Shown: positions 11,745-23,765 of the stretch, in pieces
How the letters are laid out: every line of letters starts with the position of its first letter
How positions within the stretch are numbered: position 1 is the first letter of the stretch
Assembly: GCA_028023455.1 (NCBI GenBank)
Contig: JAQFVV010012442.1
Coordinates: 2,394,903-2,458,902, forward strand
Direction of reading: 5' to 3'
From: Epiperipatus broadwayi
Taxonomy: Eukaryota > Onychophora > Udeonychophora > Euonychophora > Peripatidae
DNA length: 64,000 bases
The notes under the pieces: generated by a model
Databases searched by the model: none
Told to the model about the DNA's origin: nothing
Seen by the model: the letters and a program-made list of their open reading frames with translations, nothing else
Made by a program: the position numbers and the translations under genes

Positions 11745-12141
11745 CAGCGATCCCCAACCTTTTTGCGCTTAAGAGCACATTCTATAATACTGGTCAGATG
11801 GCGGGCACCATTTATTTTTTTCAACCAGATGGCGGGCACCATTTATTTTTTCAATGTAAATTTATAGTTGGATATTGTTAATAATACATATAATGTACAA
11901 AAAAATATTTATTTCAAAAATACAATTTAAAATATAATTAACGTTTGTATTTTTATGCTGTAAAAGTATAGTATGCCCTACAATTTGATTACAATATAAT
12001 ACAATAATTTATAAGAAATTTTAAAAATTAAATTTATTTGTATCAGATAAATAATTTTTTATCGTGTTCAGATAGTGGCGGGCACACGTAAAATGGTCTG
12101 CGGGCGCCATGGTGCCCGCGGGCATAGGTTGGGGACCCCTG
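11745..12141. mobile_element. Non-autonomous hAT transposon, 397 bp
   Basis: The left end reads CAGCGATCCCCAACCT (11745-11760) and the right end is its imperfect reverse complement, AGGTTGGGGACCCCTG, finishing at 12141. Both are hAT-type termini. An exact 8-bp target duplication, GGTTAAGG, flanks it at 11737-11744 and 12142-12149. The interior is A+T-rich without coding capacity, with G+C-rich subterminal motifs (GGCGGGCACC on the left, GGTGCCCGCG on the right) of the kind bound by hAT transposases. A short internal duplication of the GATGGCGGGCACC block lies at 11797-11840. Confidence 0.92.
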
Positions 12142-12205
12142 GGTTAAGGCAAAGGAAGAACACAACACATTACTTTTCTCAGAAAAACATTGTTAATTAA
12201 GAAAC

Positions 12206-12312
12206 AAATAGTCTTGCATTGGTGGTCGAGAGGTCAGCGCGACTGCCTTGCACTTGCAGGCAGTTGCCCGGGTTGCGGGTTCGCGTCCCGGCCGATGCTA
12301 TGACACTTAAAA
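12206..12312 (+). mobile_element. tRNA-derived SINE, copy 3 (most complete)
   Basis: The A-box region is GGTGGTCGAGAGGTCAGCGC (12220-12239) and the B box is GGTTCGCGTCCC (12278-12289), with the spacing of a tRNA-like pol III promoter. It ends GATGCTATGACAC followed by an A-run. The source tRNA resembles a long-arm tRNA (Leu/Ser type), but I cannot fix it. Confidence 0.75.
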
Positions 12313-12780
12313 AAAATTAAGAAACAATAAAAGTTTTAAGAAATTTACACTTAATTTTAGAATTTTAAAAAATGAAATTAAATATTACTGTCTTCTTGGG
12401 ATGAGAAAAGAAGAGTTCAATCAGAAAAGCAACTTAAAAATCTTTATAAACCTTTTATTTTGATAGGCATTTAAATTAATCACATACTGTAAATATCTGA
12501 CTACTATAAAAATATGCAAACAACAACATGGAACTACTTTAAAAAAATATGTAATACTGATCTACTTTTAATTACAACATGATAATTTAAATTTTTTAGA
12601 AGCTGAACTTTACTTTTATTAATTATTTGATTAATAGAACAAATAAAACAATAAAATAAATAATACATTTACTATTTTTAAATTATCACTTTTAATTTAT
12701 CTACACTCTTAAACTTATTAATTTTAAACACTTTCAATGTAAATTAATTATTCAATAGCTTTCTATGTATGTGAAATTAA
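12313..12780. other. A+T-rich spacer
   Basis: No feature is seen between the SINE and the LINE. Confidence 0.5.
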
Positions 12781-15640
12781 ACAAAGCAGTTACAAATGAA
12801 AAGCTTGAGGTAGTAGCAGTAGCGAAAACACATCTAAGAGAATAAGAAACTATATTAGAGGACTTGGTACAGCAGGGTATAAATAGAAAAGAAAAAAACA
12901 GTGTGAGTGTATAGGAGTTATGTCAAAAATATTTAAATACTGTTACATGTCAAGAGCATTTGTGGTTTGAGATTTGGTTAGGAAGACAATAATTGTTGAT
13001 GCTATATTGTATATAGCCACTGAACATAATCAAACTACAATGGAGTGAACATTAGCATAAATGAATGCTTAGTTAAAAAAGCTTAAAAAACTGGAAAAGA
13101 ATAATGGTCATAGGGCATATGAATGAGTATATTGAAGACATTGATGATGTAGATAACAAGAATGGACAGCTTTTAATGAATCTTTGTCAGAAAGTAAGTT
13201 TGAGCATTGGAAATTTATCAGATATTTTTGAGGGACAATATATATGGTTTAGAAATAATATATTTCAGACAATAGGTTATGTATGTATTCACAGACAAAA
13301 AGAAAATGGGAAAAGTATGGAAAACTTAAAGTGTTTGATCATGAAGAAAGAGTGTATAATATGGTCATAATTTCTTTATAATAGAAATGGTAAATAATGT
13401 GATGGAAAAAGTAATAAAACTAGAAAGGATAGTGAAAGATGTGGATGGAAAATGAATGATAAGAATAAGTTAATAGAATATAAAATAAAATTTGAAGAAA
13501 CCATGAAAGAGTTGGTGGGGGTGAATATAAGAACTGCTATTGTAAAGTACAAAAAGTGGCAAATACAGTTTTTTGTGAGAATATTCAGAAGAATAAAAAC
13601 AATGGAAAAGTGAGAGTTAGTAAAAGTTTAAAATAGAGGGAAAACATGGAGAGAATATCAGTGTGCTATTAAGAACAAAGAAAGTGAAAAAGATGTTAAA
13701 GTTAAATGAGAAAAGTGTTTATAGAAAAACAAGTTGTCCAAAATAAGAGTCAAATTAAGTAAGTTGTTGTAGGATATTGATAAAAGTGATAGAGATGGGA
13801 GTAAAAAAATGGAAATATATTAAAAGAAGGAATGTTGGGCAAATCAAATAGTATTAATAAATGATGAGGAAATATAGTTTAACTCTAGAGATGAATTACA
13901 GACCATCTTAAATAATTATGTAATGGATATAGAAAAGGTGTTATTTGTGAAGGACAGTGTGATAATAAACATAAAAGCATATTGTAATAGGAATGTAAGG
14001 TTTACAGAAAATGAACTGAATGAGGCAGGGAAGAAATTGAAAGGTGGAAAAGCAAGAGGTTTAGATAGATGGACAGCAGAGATGGTAATGAGTTTAGGAC
14101 ATAGGGCAAAATTAAAACTATTATTATGCTTTAATAAGATGGCACATAAGAGAAAATTTCCGGATAGTTGGAAATAATATAAGTGAAGGTTACTATTTAA
14201 AGGAGAATATAAAGTTAAGAGATTATAAACCAATGACAGTAATGCCAGTGTTATATAAAGTGTTCACATATATGGTGGTAGGAAGAGACACAAAATGGAT
14301 GGAAGAAAATAATGTAGTGGGAGAAATGCAAGGAGGCTTTTGATTGGATAGGCATATAAAAAATAGTTTATTTGTAGTTACAGAACTTATGGATATAAAT
14401 AAAATTTCAGGTAGACAGGTATATATGGTTCTGGTAGATATATAGAGAAGGCATATGAAAGAATAAATAGAAATAGATTATGGGTAAATTTCATAAATTT
14501 GGGAATGAATGAAGCTTTAGTGGATTTTATTAAGGAATCATATAAAAATAATTACTATACATATCAATTAAGAAATAAAGAACCAATTTATGTTAAAAAT
14601 GGGGAGGAACTAAGACAAGAATACCCTATGTCACCTATTTTGTTTTACTGTATTTTAGAAAAATTAAGAGAGGAATAGAAAATTAGGAAGAAATGTAGAG
14701 ATACCATTAATAGTGGCAAAGGACTATATATATTATCAGGTCTTTTAATTGGGAATGATGTCTTCTTTTGCAAAGAAAAAAGAGAATATATGGAAATTAT
14801 GCTGAGGACATATGCATCAATAGGTAAAGAGATGGGGATTAAATTTAATGAAGAAAAATAAAAAAATAATGATGATTAATAGTGGAAAAAGATGAGACAG
14901 AGAACTTTTATTGGGAGAAATGAAGTTAAATGTGGTTAGGAAATGTCTTAAGTTATCAAATAAATTGCTTGGATGAGTGGGAGAAAAAATTGATAATTGA
15001 AGTAAAAAAAAGGAAAGGGCAGGATTAAAAAAATAACAGTGTTTTTATATAATAAATGTGATCTAACTAGAACTATATAGAAATGAGTGTGAGTAGCAGT
15101 GGTAACATATGATAATGATGTGTTATGCATTAGTAAAGAGGTGTTAGATTACCTAGAAAAAGTACAAAGAGAAGTAGGAAGACATGCATTAGATGCAGAT
15201 GTGAGAACAGCAAAGGAGACAATTCAACAAGATAGTCATGTTTTTATATAGAGATATAAAAAGCAAAATGAAAATGTTTGGTATATATTTCAGTTTATTC
15301 AAAATAAGAGAATAGCCAAAATTGTATTTAATTTGATTATGATTATAGGGCAGGCAATAAGATGGGTGAGAAAGGTAGTACTGTATGCAAAAAGATTTGG
15401 ATAAAGAATTTATGTCAATATACTTATACAAAATGTGGGATGATTGTGTTAGGAGAGTTGTTCAGTGTCATAGTGGCAAGGAATAGGATAGAAGAATTAA
15501 AGCATTAATAAAAAATAGGAACTTGGATAGAGGACTTGTATAAAGAGTAAAAAGAGTTTAAATATATATAGAAGTAAAAAGAATATTTGATGCAAGTTGA
15601 TTTATGATAATAGCAAAGAAAGTAGTTTATTATTTAAGGC
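12780..15640 (+). pseudogene. Degenerate LINE: APE-type endonuclease plus reverse transcriptase
   Basis: Many stops and frameshifts, but the order of domains is clear on the plus strand. Near 12800-12830 there is an endonuclease-like THLRE word; 13104-13370 carries the catalytic-core relic GHMNEYIEDIDD...NKNGQLL and QYIWFRNN...TIGYV, matching GDFN, NGxLL, YTW and IDYV of the AP-endonuclease fold. From 13923 the reverse transcriptase begins with ENELNEAGKKLKGGKARGLD and FPDSWK, then DYKPMTVMPVLYKVFTYMV, QGGF, VLVDI, YKNNYYTYQLRN and a decayed P-MSPILF box near 14620-14645. The usual YADD box is not intact. The rest to ~15.6 kb is a decayed C-terminus. The clade is uncertain. Confidence 0.75.
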
Positions 15641-16850
15641 TCAAACAAGATCTAAAACACCAAGGGAATATATACATTAATGGAAACATATGGGTGATTT
15701 AGACTGTGTGTTATGTAAGAAATACATAGAAAATAATAGATATATTTATTGAAGGTAAATACCTTCAAGAAGAAAGAGTACAAATAATGAAATTGTGGTA
15801 GAATAAATGTAAACAAAGTTGTTATGCAAAAAGTGTTTTCTTGGTTTTTTATTTTGGGTTTGGGAAAAAATAAGTGGGATTTAGATATAAAAGCCATGCA
15901 GTTGACAAAGATTATGTTGTGGAAATGGGATGTAGCAGACTAGAGAAGAATATTGGAATAACTTAGAGTGGGAAATGAAAAGTAAAGTGATTAACAGGTT
16001 TCTCTGGGCCTGGTAGTTAAGATATTTTTGACTCCAAATAGGAGAACTCACAGTGGATCTCATCTCATCATGTGTCTATTTTGCAAAATTCAAGTTCGTT
16101 TTATTTTAGCATGCATAATTTAAATGCCCATTTTATCTAATTTAGTTGTGTCCTTTACGATTTGTTATATAAATGGTTTTTTTTTTAACTTTTCCAAATT
16201 ACCACGTTTTTCTACCTTTTAAAACAAATATTAATGTACTTATTGTAACTAATGGCAACAATAATAGAAATCAACTCTCTTATTATAAGTTATTTGGGGA
16301 AAAGGTAATTTATTGACATTACTTAAACAAAAAGAATTTTATTTCCTCATTTTTATAAGTTTATGACTATATATTTTATTTTTTTTATACAAATACTTCG
16401 CATGTAATGTAAATAATGCTTACAATAAAAACATCAAATTTGAAATATTTACATATAACAAATATTTTTTTAAAAAATATAACACTGTAGCATTATATGA
16501 CTAAATCACCTTGTAGACATTGTGGTTAAAATTAATATTATAATTAAAATGAATTACAAGGAAAATACATTGTTTTAAACAATATTTTTTTTGTTATATT
16601 AGCAATTTAGATTTTTATCAAAACCATAAATATGTCAACTTAAATATATGTATTCAATGCCAATTTTTTTTAATACTTAATTTAAATAATTTATAAGATT
16701 TATAAATACTAAAATTATTATTACTCGGTTAATATTTTAGCTATTCAAGATTTTATTTAAAATTATTATATATGTAAATCTCGTCTGTGTTCATTAAAAT
16801 AATGCACACATAGTACATTGTGTTACATAAGAGCAATATGTTTAAACATA
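15641..16850. other. A+T-rich sequence, possible LINE 3' remnant then spacer
   Basis: The part before about 15.95 kb keeps the purine-rich plus-strand bias of the preceding LINE, so the relic may reach that far. Beyond it nothing is recognised. Confidence 0.4.
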
Positions 16851-17060
16851 TATCATCATCACCTTCTTCAATAATTACCAATCCATTGTAGCATGACTGT
16901 CTCTCCAAGTTCAATTTATTTTCCCTGATCTCTAATCTCTCTTTTCCACTTCTCCCCTGTATACTTCTTATTCCATCCATCCATGTCACATGTGGGTTCT
17001 TTGTGGGTCTTTTACAATCTATTTGAGTGTAGTTTAAAATTTCAGTATATATGTCCTCAA
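16851..17060 (-). mobile_element. 5'-truncated RTE-type LINE tail
   Basis: On the minus strand the frame inside 16753-17094 reads EILNYTQIDCKRPTKNPHV, then TWMDGIR, closely matching the end of the RTE copy at 40383-41320 (ILNWIPRDCKRPRKRPHV, RWMDEIRK). After the coding end there is a GATGATG tail (16851-16864), the simple-repeat tail typical of RTE LINEs. Only about the last 70 codons remain. Confidence 0.8.
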
Positions 17061-20000
17061 TAAAATCAGAATATACAATGTCAGACATATACATTTCTAA
17101 ATTATTTTTCTTATCAAACTTAAACTTATGATAACAAATATTCCATTAAAACAACTTAAACAATTATTTTCACAGTTTTGAAACATAAGAAAGCGCATTA
17201 ACACAGTAGACGGTATCAAGGGTTGTAATAAGATTAAGTTTAAAATAAATCATGTAAACAAATATTAGAATGATTAATTATCTTGGAATTCATAAAAAGT
17301 TTAAGCACAAAAAGTCAAAGAAGTGGGTTGCAGTACATGGACCTTGATCTCAATTTCTGTCAGTTTAGGGTAATATAAATCATTGTGATATTTTTATGGA
17401 TCAACCATAGCATGTTTTGGTTATATATTTGCTTTCCATTTAGAATGTTACAAACTCTAATTACCAATGTCCATCTCAACACTTTTTCTTTAATTAAATC
17501 AAACAATAATGTTACTGATATTAGCTTTCTTGGACCAATGTGTTTTGCATGTTGCTGTCCTTTTCATATTAAACCTAAAATACATCTAGTAATACTCTCT
17601 TTATAGTAGAAAGTGTTCTATTTCTTTTCTAAATGCTTAAGTCTTATCCTATTAAGTGCATACCATATTCTTTTTAATATTAATTTATATTATTAAAATT
17701 GCTTAATCCAAATTTAGTTCATAGTTTAATTTCAATCCATTTAGTGTTCATAGTATGATAAAAAAATTAAAAGTTTACATTTTATGATTTTTTAGTACTA
17801 TTTTTTAATTTTTTTTGGAAACTATTTAAAACATTTTCTTGATATACTGTAAATTTTATTTACCTTTATCTTATAGATTTTAATTTTATTACTTTTTTGT
17901 GTGTAAAAAATATTGCTTTGGAGAGATCAACAAAGCTCTTAGGCATTATTCATTCTTTGACAAGTTTGTAGAGGTCTTGTCTGGGTAATATTTTCATCTT
18001 TTTATTTAATAAATAAATATTCAGCTTATTCTCCATTTCCTTATCCTATTTCTTATTGGCTTCTTGATTGTTTCAGATGTTGGTTAATTAGAGTTTTTTT
18101 TCCATATATTAATTTTGTTAACTATAGATAAGCACACATTCAGCTGGTGAAGCCAGATTCATAGCACTCATGACCTTCTTTCAGCCACTAAAAACATACT
18201 CAGCTACAGTTAACAAAATTAACATTTGGAATAAACATTTACTTAGTCAATGTTCAAAATGTTGAGGCAAACCTATTTTTAAATAATTGTTTATTACTCA
18301 TTATATTTCCTAAAATTTAAAGTATTTCTTTAACTCTTTAACTGAAAAGTTTTCTTTTTTAACTGAACAGTTTTTTTATTGGCCAAATGATTTAAAGTTT
18401 TACAACTTTTGATTGGTCAATTACAAAATCAGCAGTAAAAATATATTAATCTTTTCATATTATATTTGTTTTAGTTTTATTTGTAAAAAGTATATTAATA
18501 ATTTGTCAGATTATGAAAATGAATGAAAGTTTTTTCAAAAATAAATTTCTATTTATAATTATAAAAATATTTGATAGTGGAAGACCTAAAAAGAAAGTTT
18601 GTAACAAATTAGAAAGTGCTGTCAACATCATTTATTTTTTTCTCAATTTATATTCATGTAAAAGTAAAGAATTTTTTTACTAAAATCTTACTATTTTTTC
18701 TAAAATAATTATATTTTCAGCATATTTTATCAAAATACATTATAATATGTAAAAATACTAACAAAATACTCTGATACATTCATTTTTGTTTGAAAATCAA
18801 ATAAACAGCTTGGGATGATGAAAATGTTTGACAGATGCTCTTCTTTTATTCATATTGAGAACCAACTAATCTGTATCTAGAAAAGCCTGCCTTCCCCTCT
18901 TGTTGTAGATTCTTACATTAATATTATTGATTTTTTTACTTGTAAAATAATTATAGAGAGGGCAGCATCTTATTGCACTTTTTAAGCTTTAAAATAAGCA
19001 TAAAAACATTATGGTAACATAAAAACTGACAGTTTTCATGCATCTGGAAGCTGTATATGTTGATCCACAGTTGTTTCTTGGAAAGTGTTAAAATAGTTTT
19101 GAAAGTATAAATATTCTTAAAAATAATATCTTAACTTTATTTATTTTGGAAACATAAATAATATTTATTATCATTACAAATAACATTCTATTATTGCATT
19201 ATTGGAAATAAAAATGTATTTGGAATAAAATAAAATTTACTTAATTTCATTTTTTACAACAAAATAAATTTTGTTTAATGTATTCAACAAACAATGAAAT
19301 TGTGCTTTAAAATGTAAAACTTCAATTATGGTTATTAAAGTATTCCTGTTTCAGCTAATCATAATATATTGCTTTGTGTTATTTACATTTCTTTTTATTG
19401 ACTTTCAAAACAACATTTTTTAATAACATCTCATAATTATCATATTTTTATCAAAAGTCAAAGATTTTTATTTTTTTCAAGTAATCAAATATTTGTTAAC
19501 AAACATTTACTTTCAAAATTTGAATAAAGATTACTTTATGCAAATGAAGTTTCTACTTTAAAAACAAAAAAAAATACCTATTCATTCCTGAAATTTTGTA
19601 TTAGATTCTGTGTATACTAATGGCATGTCAAGATTCTCTTTTTAAGATAATATACCAAATTATATAATAGTTCTAGTTTTATCAGTTAATTATAAACAAA
19701 AGCAATAAATGCTTCAGATAAATGCAGTACAATGAATTTAACTTGACTTTTCCAAAGTATTTTACGATAGAAATCATGAAAATAAAGTTAATATTCATTA
19801 GCCACAATAATTGTTAAAACCTGACACAATGCTGGGTTTAAATTGTGATGAGTCTAAACTCTATTTACATAGAAATGCTTACAGTTTATTTTATTTCTAT
19901 CTACAAATTCAATATACATTGGAAATTCATATTAATTGATCATTTTAGTATGTTTTCTTATTACTTAAGTTTGCTTAGTTGTACAATAATGTTTCTAAAA

Positions 20001-21715
20001 TCAAGATTTTTTATTAGTTAGTTTAGATTCAAAGTTTTCTATTATCAGGCTATAATAATGATAGTTAGGAATTGTATGTTCTAATGGTACCTTCTTAATC
20101 ATTTTTAACCAACATACCAATATCAAATTTGTTGACTTTTAATTCCCTAACATATCTATAGTATGCTGACAATTGGTATACACTTTTACAATAAGAGGTC
20201 TTATTTTATCATGTGATTCTTTATAATTATTTATAATGATACTATCATTTTTTTTAATTTTTCACAGATGTTATTTGCATGTATCACTTTTTAAATATAA
20301 TTTTAATTTTAAAAGATTTTATAATTGGAATAGTTTTTTTTTTGTTGTTGTTCTTTATTTCAACATAATTTTTCATTAAAATTTTCTAGATACTTTATGA
20401 TATCATTCACTTTTTTAATAGTAAACTTATTTATGAATGTTATAGATATTAAAAAAGCAGATAGAAACCTTCTTGAAAGTGGTGTAGTAAGAATTACACC
20501 ACAGAAATATTATTTTTCATTAAGCAGATAATCTTTAGTCTAATGAATGACTAATAAAAATTATTAATATACTTCCATCAAAGTGGTTTGTGTCAAATTT
20601 CTGAGGAAGTAAGTTTGGAACTTATTAATTAAAGTGTAGTAATTGGATATCTATATGAAAACATCACATTCTTGGAATTGCATTTACAATTATAAATAAA
20701 GTTTTTAATAATTACTCAATGAAATGCTTTACACCTACATTACAACAAAAGACATTGATAATAACAAAATCTTAAAATTCAGATAGGTGTTATAATTTAA
20801 AACATTTTTAACCTTTTACTTGCAAAATGTATGTGTGTATAAATGTGTATAGATGTGGATAATGTGAATTTTTGGTTGAAAATGGTGGTTTTAAAAAATA
20901 CATTTAAAATATGAATCCACATACTCTTATACACTTATATATATACATATAATAAAAATATTAACTAGAATAAAAACTACAAAATTTTAAAAAATACTTA
21001 TATAAAATTAAAGATTAAAATTCTTTGCTATAGCTATTCCGCCATCTTAAGTAGCAATTAGTTTATATTTAAATATTATCAAACTCTCACACCAGTAACG
21101 TTCCCACGTGAATTATCTACTTTCCATAAATTGTGAATATTAACACAATGACACTGTTTATTCAATATATATATATATATATAATACAACAATATTCAGT
21201 TTTAAATTTGTAGACAAAATTCTAATTAATAACAATTAATCCAGTAGTCTTATACACTTATAGAAGAGAAAGAAAGTTATTGTTGATAATAAATGGTAAA
21301 CTGGCAACAAGTTTAATGTTAAAAATGTGGAAGTGATTAATTATATATTTTTAGTATATTAGTCAAATACTATCGATTTTAATTAACATGGGTTATCTTA
21401 TCAAGTATGTAATAGTAAAATACATATCTATAGTCAGATCAAACAAGGGGTCTCAGAATAGGTTTAATAATCAAACACATAACTACATAGAGAGAAACAA
21501 TCCATAATACTAGTTGAAATCTTCATAGCATATTTACACTCTCCAAAGCTGTATTACTTTTAGCCATACTCCCGCTTTTGAATAAGCTGCAAAATTCAAG
21601 TTTTTCCTAATATGTTGGACTATTTCCATCATCTACCTGTAAATGTTGAATGTATAGAAAATTTTAAATCTTATTTAAACTTTACAAATACAAGAAACTT
21701 GTTATTAATAACAAA
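17061..21715. other. Long A+T-rich stretch without genes
   Basis: No coding region, RNA gene or known transposon stands out over 4.6 kb. A short imperfect inverted pair (TTTTGTTAACTATAG near 18113 and CTACAGTTAACAAAATT near 18205) encloses about 80 bp with CATTCAGCTGG-like words and could be a tiny fold-back element. Confidence 0.5.
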
Positions 21716-22060
21716 AAATAGTCTGACACAACATTTTGAGCACTATTATTATCCAGTCTTCTTCAGGTATTGTTGACCTGACCAATGATAGTATTAGAAT
21801 AGGAGTCAAATTTACATCTTTAGATTTTTAAATATCAAATTTAAGGTAAATGCTCTAACCAACTAAGCTGTTCTGTCAATGGCTCAGTTGGTTAGAGTAT
21901 TAGTTTTAAATTTAATATTTGAGAATCTAAGGTGGGAGTTTGACTTTTATGCTTCTATGATAATATGTCACTGATGAGGCCAGCAATGCCTGAAGAAGAG
22001 TGGAGAATATTATTACTCAAAATGTTGTATCATTATTCATCTGTGTTATCTATTTGTGAG
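21716..22060. repeat. Fold-back pair of tRNA-like SINE units
   Basis: Two arms read outward from about 21880. Each arm contains GGCTNAGTTGGTTAGAG (an A-box-like word; right arm at 21881-21897) and, about 60 nt later, a B-box-like GTTTGACT (right arm 21937-21944). Both then run through CCTGAAGAAGA and end CTCAAAATGTTGT. In the right arm, CTGATGAGGC at 21971-21980 with a GGCC...GCC hairpin resembles the start of a hammerhead core, but the following GAAA is replaced by GAAG. The tRNA-like head plus PLE-like tail suggests a composite SINE. Confidence 0.65.
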
Positions 22061-22540
22061 TTATTACTAACAAGTTGTTTGTATTTGAAAAAGCTAAATA
22101 AAGTTTAAATTTTTTTATGCATTTGATATTTACTGTTAAATGATGTAAATAGTCGAACCTATTTATAACATGTAATATATCATCATCACAATCCTTCAGG
22201 CAAATCAAATCTTTTTTTATTTAAAAGGAGAATGCATGTAAAAGTAATATAGCTATGGAACATTTAATATATGTATATAATACATCGTTTTTAATATTAA
22301 TTAATTATAATTGAAATCTAAAATGAGCATGAAGTATATTGCTTTCTTTTTATTGGTATGCCTGAATAAAAAGTCTCACAAACAATTTTTTTTTGTTTTA
22401 TTTGTATATGAGAATAAGTGGTTTTAAATTAGCAAACACCTGCTCATGTTTCTCCCTTCAATATAACAATAAAGTGATTTAAAATAAAAAAAAATACAAC
22501 TTTCAACTAAAGCAATATAACCACATGTTTAAAAAAAAAT
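22061..22540. other. A+T-rich spacer
   Basis: No features recognised. Confidence 0.5.
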
Positions 22541-22642
22541 ATAGGGAATTTGAACTCAGACTTTCCAAGTATCTGTCAACTATCCACACTATCTCATACC
22601 ACTGACACACATGACCACACATGTAGAGAAGATAAATAATCA

Positions 22643-22685
22643 CCAATATGTGTTTTGTGCTAAACCAGCACTCATCAGTTGATCC
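22643..22685 (-). ncRNA. Hammerhead-like motif, family A copy 1
   Basis: On the minus strand: CAA, then the core CTGATGA, a perfect stem II GTGCT/AGCAC with loop GGTTT, then AAAA where GAAA is expected, and a short-stem-III segment ending ATTGG. The G12-to-A change should cripple it. Confidence 0.55.
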
Positions 22686-23104
22686 ATATTATCATCTCCC
22701 ACACACATATATAATCAGTGTTCAGTTTATATTAAGATAGCAAATCTTTATACTTTAATGTGCAGGCTTCAATCCACTCCAAACTTCAATTCTTCAGCCA
22801 TCCATACCACTGGAAATCTGATAATGAAATGCCCAAATCCTATATGATGCCAATATTATTGCCATGCCCATGTTGACCTCAAATCACATTGACCTCTCAT
22901 ATATAAGAACTTATCCATTTAAATACATAGAAGAGAGATGGACAGGATACAGGCTTAATATGTAAATATTTAAAATGCAGGCACTTTTCACCTACCTAGA
23001 ACCTAATTGTAAATATAGGAGATTTGAACTCAGACTTTCAATTACCTGTCAACTATTTATCCTATCTCATACCACCAACACACATATAGAAAAGATAAAT
23101 AATC

Positions 23105-23150
23105 ACCAATACACATATTTCATGATAAACCAGTACTCATCAGTTGGTCC
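23105..23150 (-). ncRNA. Hammerhead-like motif, family A copy 2
   Basis: On the minus strand: GGACCAA, core CTGATGA, partly decayed stem II, intact GAAA, a three-pair stem III (ATA with TGT/TAT wobble) and TTGGT, which pairs with ACCAA to form stem I. The likely cleavage site is GTA. Confidence 0.6.
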
Positions 23151-23560
23151 AGATTATCATCTCCCACACACATATATAATCACTGTTTAGCTTATATTAA
23201 GATAGCAAATGTTCATTCTTTAATGGACAGGCTTCAATCTACTCCAACCTCCAACTCTTTAGCCATCCATACCACTGAAAATCTGATGATAAAACACCCA
23301 AATCCCATGCTCTTTTATGTATTTAAATGGATAAGGTCCTATACATGAGAGGCCAGAGGAACTTGAGGTCAACATGGGCATGGCAATAATATTAGTATCA
23401 GCATGGGATTTGGGTGTTTCATCATCAGATTTTTAGTGGTATGGATGGCTGAAGAGGTGGAGGTTGGAGTAGATTGAAGCCTGTACATTAAAGAATGAAG
23501 ATTTGCTATCTTAATATAAGCTAAACACTGATTATATATGTGTGTGGGAGATGATAATCT

Positions 23561-23606
23561 GGACCAACTGATGAGAGGGAGTTTAGCACAAAATATGTAC
23601 ATTGGT
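23561..23606 (+). ncRNA. Hammerhead-like motif, family A copy 3
   Basis: Plus strand GGACCAA, CTGATGA, a stem II disrupted by AGGGA in place of TGCTG, AGCAC, then AAAA instead of GAAA. Decayed. Confidence 0.45.
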
Positions 23607-23765
23607 GATTATTTATCTTTTTACATGTGTGTAGTCATGTGTATCGGTGATATGAGATAGTGTAGATAGTTGACAGGTACTTGAAAGTCTGAGTTCAAAT
23701 CCCCTATATTTACAATTAGGTTTCAGGTATGTGAAGAGTGCCTGTATTTCAAATATTTACATGTT

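Larger units (their letters stand above)
22541..23765. repeat. Family A array: two direct ~470-nt units and one inverted unit
   Basis: Two units in minus orientation (word TGAACTCAGA at 22551 and 23025, 474 nt apart) are followed from about 23310 by an inverted unit ending near 23765. All share CACCAATA, CATCAGTTG, TCATCTCCCACACACATATA, TATTAAGATAGCAAAT and the CATGCCCATGTTGACCTCAA block. No unit encodes a protein. Each carries a hammerhead-like motif (listed separately). Related copies are at 27115-27860, 30475-30560 and 44240-44640. A tandem non-coding ribozyme repeat of this size resembles animal retrozymes. Confidence 0.8.

Noticed and set aside
12206-12312. Functional long-arm tRNA gene
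   Set aside because: Two other truncated copies with the same non-tRNA tail show that it is a SINE.
21881-21950. Functional tRNA gene
   Set aside because: A- and B-box-like words are present, but no cloverleaf with proper acceptor and anticodon stems could be drawn; called a SINE-type unit.
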